Source: Minisyncoccus sp023229485 (GTDB taxonomy: Bacteria > Patescibacteriota > Minisyncoccia > Minisyncoccales > Minisyncoccaceae). Taken from it: a DNA stretch of 35,171 nucleotides. The stretch lies in assembly GCA_041663645.1 (NCBI GenBank), contig JBAYMH010000007.1, forward strand, positions 1-35,171. The letters are read 5' to 3'. The notes under the pieces are model-generated. The model saw only the letters and a program-made list of their open reading frames with translations. It had not been told where the DNA came from and did no database searches. The first letter of the stretch is position 1, and the number at the start of each line of letters is the position of its first letter. Of this stretch, positions 32,597 through 35,171 are shown piece after piece. The position numbers and the translations under genes were made by a program.

Positions 32597-33835
32597 ATGT
32601 ATTTTCGTGATTCTATTATCGCTGCCCTTCAGATGATTGCTCGAAATAAGACGCAATCGTTTTTGACTATGCTAGGAATTGTTATCGGTATCATGTCAGT
32701 AATTATCGTAATGTCGCTTGGGGCAAGTGCTCAAGAGTTTATTTTGGGACAGATTAAAAATTATGGTTCCAATATGATAGCTATTCTTCCTGGAAAACCT
32801 GACGATTCTGGAGCTCCTGCGTCTGCATTTGGGATAGTTGCTACTAGTTTGAAGAACAAGGACGCTGAGAGCATTATAAACGCCAATAACCCTCATATTG
32901 ATGGGGTGTCAATGTATGTAAGAGGTAGTGATATTATAACTTGGGAGGAGAATAGTGTTAGTACTACTTTTTATGGCACGACAGCTAGCTATCCTGAAAT
33001 TGAAAACAGTATAATTGAGAAAGGGAAGTTTTTCAGTAAAGATGAAGAGCTTTCTAACGCAACAGTTGTTGTATTGGGGGGAAAAATAGCGAATGAATTA
33101 TTTGGAGAAGATAATCCTTTGGGGCAAAAAATAAAAATTAGAAAATCGAATTTTACTATTGTTGGTGTTTTGAAAACGAAGGGAGGTAATTTTATTCAGA
33201 ATCAGGATGAAGAGATTTTTGTGCCTATTAAGACGGCTCAAAACGTTTTGCTCGGAATAAATTATTTGGATTTTATGAGGATGAGAATTGATAAGACAGA
33301 AAATATTGATAAAGTAAAAGATGATGTTGTTGAAATATTAAGGACTAATCATAGTATTGATAGTCCTGAAGACGATGATTTCACTGTTCGATCTGTAGCA
33401 CAGGCACTTGAGGCGATTTCATCAATTACCGACATCCTTAAATTTTTCTTAGTTGCCGTGTCGGCAATTTCATTAATTGTTGGAGGATTTGGAATTATGA
33501 ATATTATGCTTGCTATTGTCCAAGAGAGAGTAAAAGAGATTGGGCTTAGGAAAGCTTTAGGAGCAACTTCGAACGATATTGTCTGGCAGTTTTTGGTTGA
33601 GGCCGTAACAATTACTTTTATCAGTGGAATTATTGGAATCGTTCTTGGCGTTTCCATTTCATTCCTTGCAGCCCAGATAATAACTGCCTTAGGATATACT
33701 TGGCCATTTATCATTTCTTATGATGGCATTGCTCTTGGGTGTCTCGTTTCAATCTGTATTGGGCTTGTATTCGGTATTGTTCCTGCGTTGCGTGCGAGTA
33801 AATTAGATCCTATTGAAGCACTAAGATATGAATAA
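32597..33835 (+). CDS. MacB-like ABC transporter permease (second locus, first of two)
   Basis: 412 residues. TM1 at about 21-44 (FLTMLGIVIGIMSVIIVMSLG), extracytoplasmic domain (about 45-280; YPEIENSIIEKGKFFSKDE, VVVLGGKIANELFGEDNPLGQ), TM2-TM4 in the last third, the coupling segment VQERVKEIGLRKALGATSNDI, and the C-terminal signature LDPIEALRYE. It begins 1 base after the ATPase stop and its end overlaps the next permease by 8 bases. Confidence 0.92.
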   Translation: MYFRDSIIAALQMIARNKTQSFLTMLGIVIGIMSVIIVMSLGASAQEFILGQIKNYGSNMIAILPGKPDDSGAPASAFGIVATSLKNKDAESIINANNPHIDGVSMYVRGSDIITWEENSVSTTFYGTTASYPEIENSIIEKGKFFSKDEELSNATVVVLGGKIANELFGEDNPLGQKIKIRKSNFTIVGVLKTKGGNFIQNQDEEIFVPIKTAQNVLLGINYLDFMRMRIDKTENIDKVKDDVVEILRTNHSIDSPEDDDFTVRSVAQALEAISSITDILKFFLVAVSAISLIVGGFGIMNIMLAIVQERVKEIGLRKALGATSNDIVWQFLVEAVTITFISGIIGIVLGVSISFLAAQIITALGYTWPFIISYDGIALGCLVSICIGLVFGIVPALRASKLDPIEALRYE

Positions 33836-35060
33836 TTTTTTTGAATATTTCAAAATAGCTTTTGATAATTTAAAGCGACAAAAAATGCGAACTTTTTTGA
33901 CAGTTTTTGCTATGGGGATTGGAATAGCCTCATTGGTTATTATGATTACTGCTAGTGAAAATTTTAAAAAATCTATAATGAGCCAATTGGATATATATAA
34001 TCCAAATTCAATAAATGTTGAAGTTAGGATTCCTGGAAAGAGTGGTGAATCTAGTGTGTCGGGTGTAAATATAACTACCTTTAAAAACTCTGACGTAGAT
34101 GCGATAAAAAAAGTTGATAATGTGCAGGATGTTTATAGTTACGTAACGGCTCAAGCCGTCATTAAGTATAATAGCGAAAAAGAAACAGTTATGGTTTTTG
34201 GGTATGGAGCTGAAGCGGGGGAAATTGAAAAAATGGATTTTGAATCAGGAGGATTTTATACTAGAGATGATGAGGGATCATTATCATCAGTGGTAGTGTT
34301 AGGGAAAAAAATAAAAGAAATCTTATTGGGGGATAACGAGGCGGTTGGAGAAATTGTTTATATTGGGGGTAAGCCATATCGAGTAGCTGGGGTAATGAAG
34401 ACAAAAGGTGGTGGTTTTGGGATAGATATGGATAAGATTATTTATATTCCGTCTAAAGTAGTCCAAAAGAAAATATTGGGTACTGATTATGTAATAGGTG
34501 TAATGGCAACTGTCATTGATTCGAATAAGATAAATCAGACTAAGGATGATATAAAAGCTTTGATGAGGGAGCGACACGAAATTGAGGGTGAAGGAAAAGA
34601 TGATTTTGAGGTAATGACAATGGAAGAAGCTCGGACGATGGTTGATACAGTTCTTTCTGGTGTGACTTTTCTGCTTATGGCCTTAATTGGAATTTCGCTG
34701 ATTGTGGCTGGAGTAGGAATAACTAATATTATGTATGTAACAGTAGTGGAAAGAACATTTGAAATTGGACTCCGAATGGCGATTGGAGCGGAAAAGAAAG
34801 ATATTCTTTGGCAATTTATCGCTGAGGCACTAGTCCTTACTTTTCTTGGAGGCATTTTGGGATTAATCGCAGGAGCAGGAGTTTGTTATTTAATTTATTA
34901 CTTAGCTGTGGTTTTTGGATTCACATGGACTCCTGATATTCCCTTATGGACGTTCGGTTTTTCTATTGTTTTTTCAGGATTGGTCGGATTATTTTTTGGT
35001 GTTTATCCTGCTAAGAAAGCGTCAAATTTGAATCCGATAGAAGCAATAAGAAGGGAATAA
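33828..35060 (+). CDS. MacB-like ABC transporter permease (second locus, second of two)
   Basis: 410 residues, starting inside the end of the previous gene (8-base overlap), which indicates translational coupling. TM1 at about 20-40 (FLTVFAMGIGIASLVIMITA), extracytoplasmic domain (about 42-275), then three C-terminal membrane segments, coupling segment VERTFEIGLRMAIGAEKKDI and end LNPIEAIRRE. It differs markedly from the preceding permease (for example Met for Lys after LR in the coupling segment), so the pair looks specialised rather than freshly duplicated. A heterodimeric permease, or two exporters sharing adaptor and ATPase, are both possible. Confidence 0.92.
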   Translation: MNNFFEYFKIAFDNLKRQKMRTFLTVFAMGIGIASLVIMITASENFKKSIMSQLDIYNPNSINVEVRIPGKSGESSVSGVNITTFKNSDVDAIKKVDNVQDVYSYVTAQAVIKYNSEKETVMVFGYGAEAGEIEKMDFESGGFYTRDDEGSLSSVVVLGKKIKEILLGDNEAVGEIVYIGGKPYRVAGVMKTKGGGFGIDMDKIIYIPSKVVQKKILGTDYVIGVMATVIDSNKINQTKDDIKALMRERHEIEGEGKDDFEVMTMEEARTMVDTVLSGVTFLLMALIGISLIVAGVGITNIMYVTVVERTFEIGLRMAIGAEKKDILWQFIAEALVLTFLGGILGLIAGAGVCYLIYYLAVVFGFTWTPDIPLWTFGFSIVFSGLVGLFFGVYPAKKASNLNPIEAIRRE

Positions 35061-35102
35061 GGAGTGTATAAAATTTTATGATTAGCAGCTTTGATATATT
35101 CT

Positions 35103-35171
35103 TTCCTTCAACACAAATTCTTTGCTAAGAATTTGACTGTTTGCTTCCAGTCGAAGCAAAAGGTGAAGGAA
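35103..35171. repeat. 69-base three-stem inverted-repeat element at the window edge
   Basis: Terminal inverted repeats TTCCTTCA (35103-35110) and TGAAGGAA (35164-35171) enclose two perfect hairpins: AAATTCTT/AAGAATTT with loop TGCT (35115-35134) and TTTGCTTC/GAAGCAAA with loop CAGTC (35140-35160). A competing stem GACTG/CAGTC (35135-35139 with 35148-35152) is also perfect. No T run follows, so it is not a terminator. It may extend beyond the window. Confidence 0.7.

Noticed and set aside
35103..35171. tRNA gene or rho-independent terminator at the window end
   Set aside because: It has a 7-8 bp terminal stem but only two inner arms, no T-loop TTC motif and no anticodon arm of the right size; no T run follows.

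Overview
The window looks like chromosomal DNA of a small-genome, AT-rich bacterium of the Patescibacteria (Candidate Phyla Radiation), probably a Parcubacteria-type lineage. This placement is inferred from gene content and style, not from a marker gene. Supporting signs are very AT-rich DNA, almost no Shine-Dalgarno sequences, shortened enzymes (a pyruvate kinase without its C-terminal domain and an amidohydrolase reduced to its barrel), MacAB-type exporters with no outer-membrane partner, DUF5666, SIMPL and LiaF-like small envelope proteins, and very large anchored surface proteins. TGA acts as a stop (for example at 21607 and 30165), so the code is standard and the Gracilibacteria/Absconditabacteria code does not apply. 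I found no tRNA, rRNA, CRISPR array, transposase or phage gene.

Layout. 1-253: start of a leftward secreted DUF5666-like gene. 419-6205: a rightward operon with an ECF-type sigma factor, a membrane partner, a DUF5666-like protein, a MacA-like adaptor, a LolD/MacB-type ATPase, a MacB-type permease and a second DUF5666-like protein, closed by a terminator. 6296-7294: stand-alone MtaD-like amidohydrolase. 7378-12037: a 1088-residue surface protein with thrombospondin-1-like repeats, followed 1 base later by a histidine kinase. 12145-13893 (leftward): a second sigma factor, a membrane partner and a SIMPL protein. 13982-14776: two small membrane proteins. 14815-15840 (leftward): truncated pyruvate kinase. 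15960-18802: a Pif1-like helicase, then a DEAD-box RNA helicase broken by one frameshift and preceded by its own promoter and a terminator-like leader hairpin. 18844-19052: a gene-free stretch that looks like a small RNA gene. 19123-21171: an unknown small protein plus a TIGR04141/DUF6119-type protein. 21236-21607: a small membrane protein. 21746-30165: a protease-inhibitor region with a 2209-residue alpha-2-macroglobulin, an anchored unknown protein, and a secreted Kazal-chagasin-Kazal protein. 30281-35060: a second MacA/ATPase operon with two tandem MacB permeases. 35103-35171: a compact three-stem inverted-repeat element.

How it fits together. Nearly all of the window concerns the cell envelope: sensing (two sigma/membrane-partner pairs and one kinase), export (two MacAB-type loci) and surface display. 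The most interesting theme is extracellular protease defence. An anchored alpha-2-macroglobulin that has lost its thioester cysteine sits next to a secreted protein combining two serine-protease-inhibitor folds with one cysteine-protease-inhibitor fold. For a host-attached or predator-exposed tiny cell this would form a layered anti-protease shield. That role is inference from domains and proximity. The second accessory candidate is the TIGR04141/DUF6119 cassette with the structured non-coding locus upstream of it.
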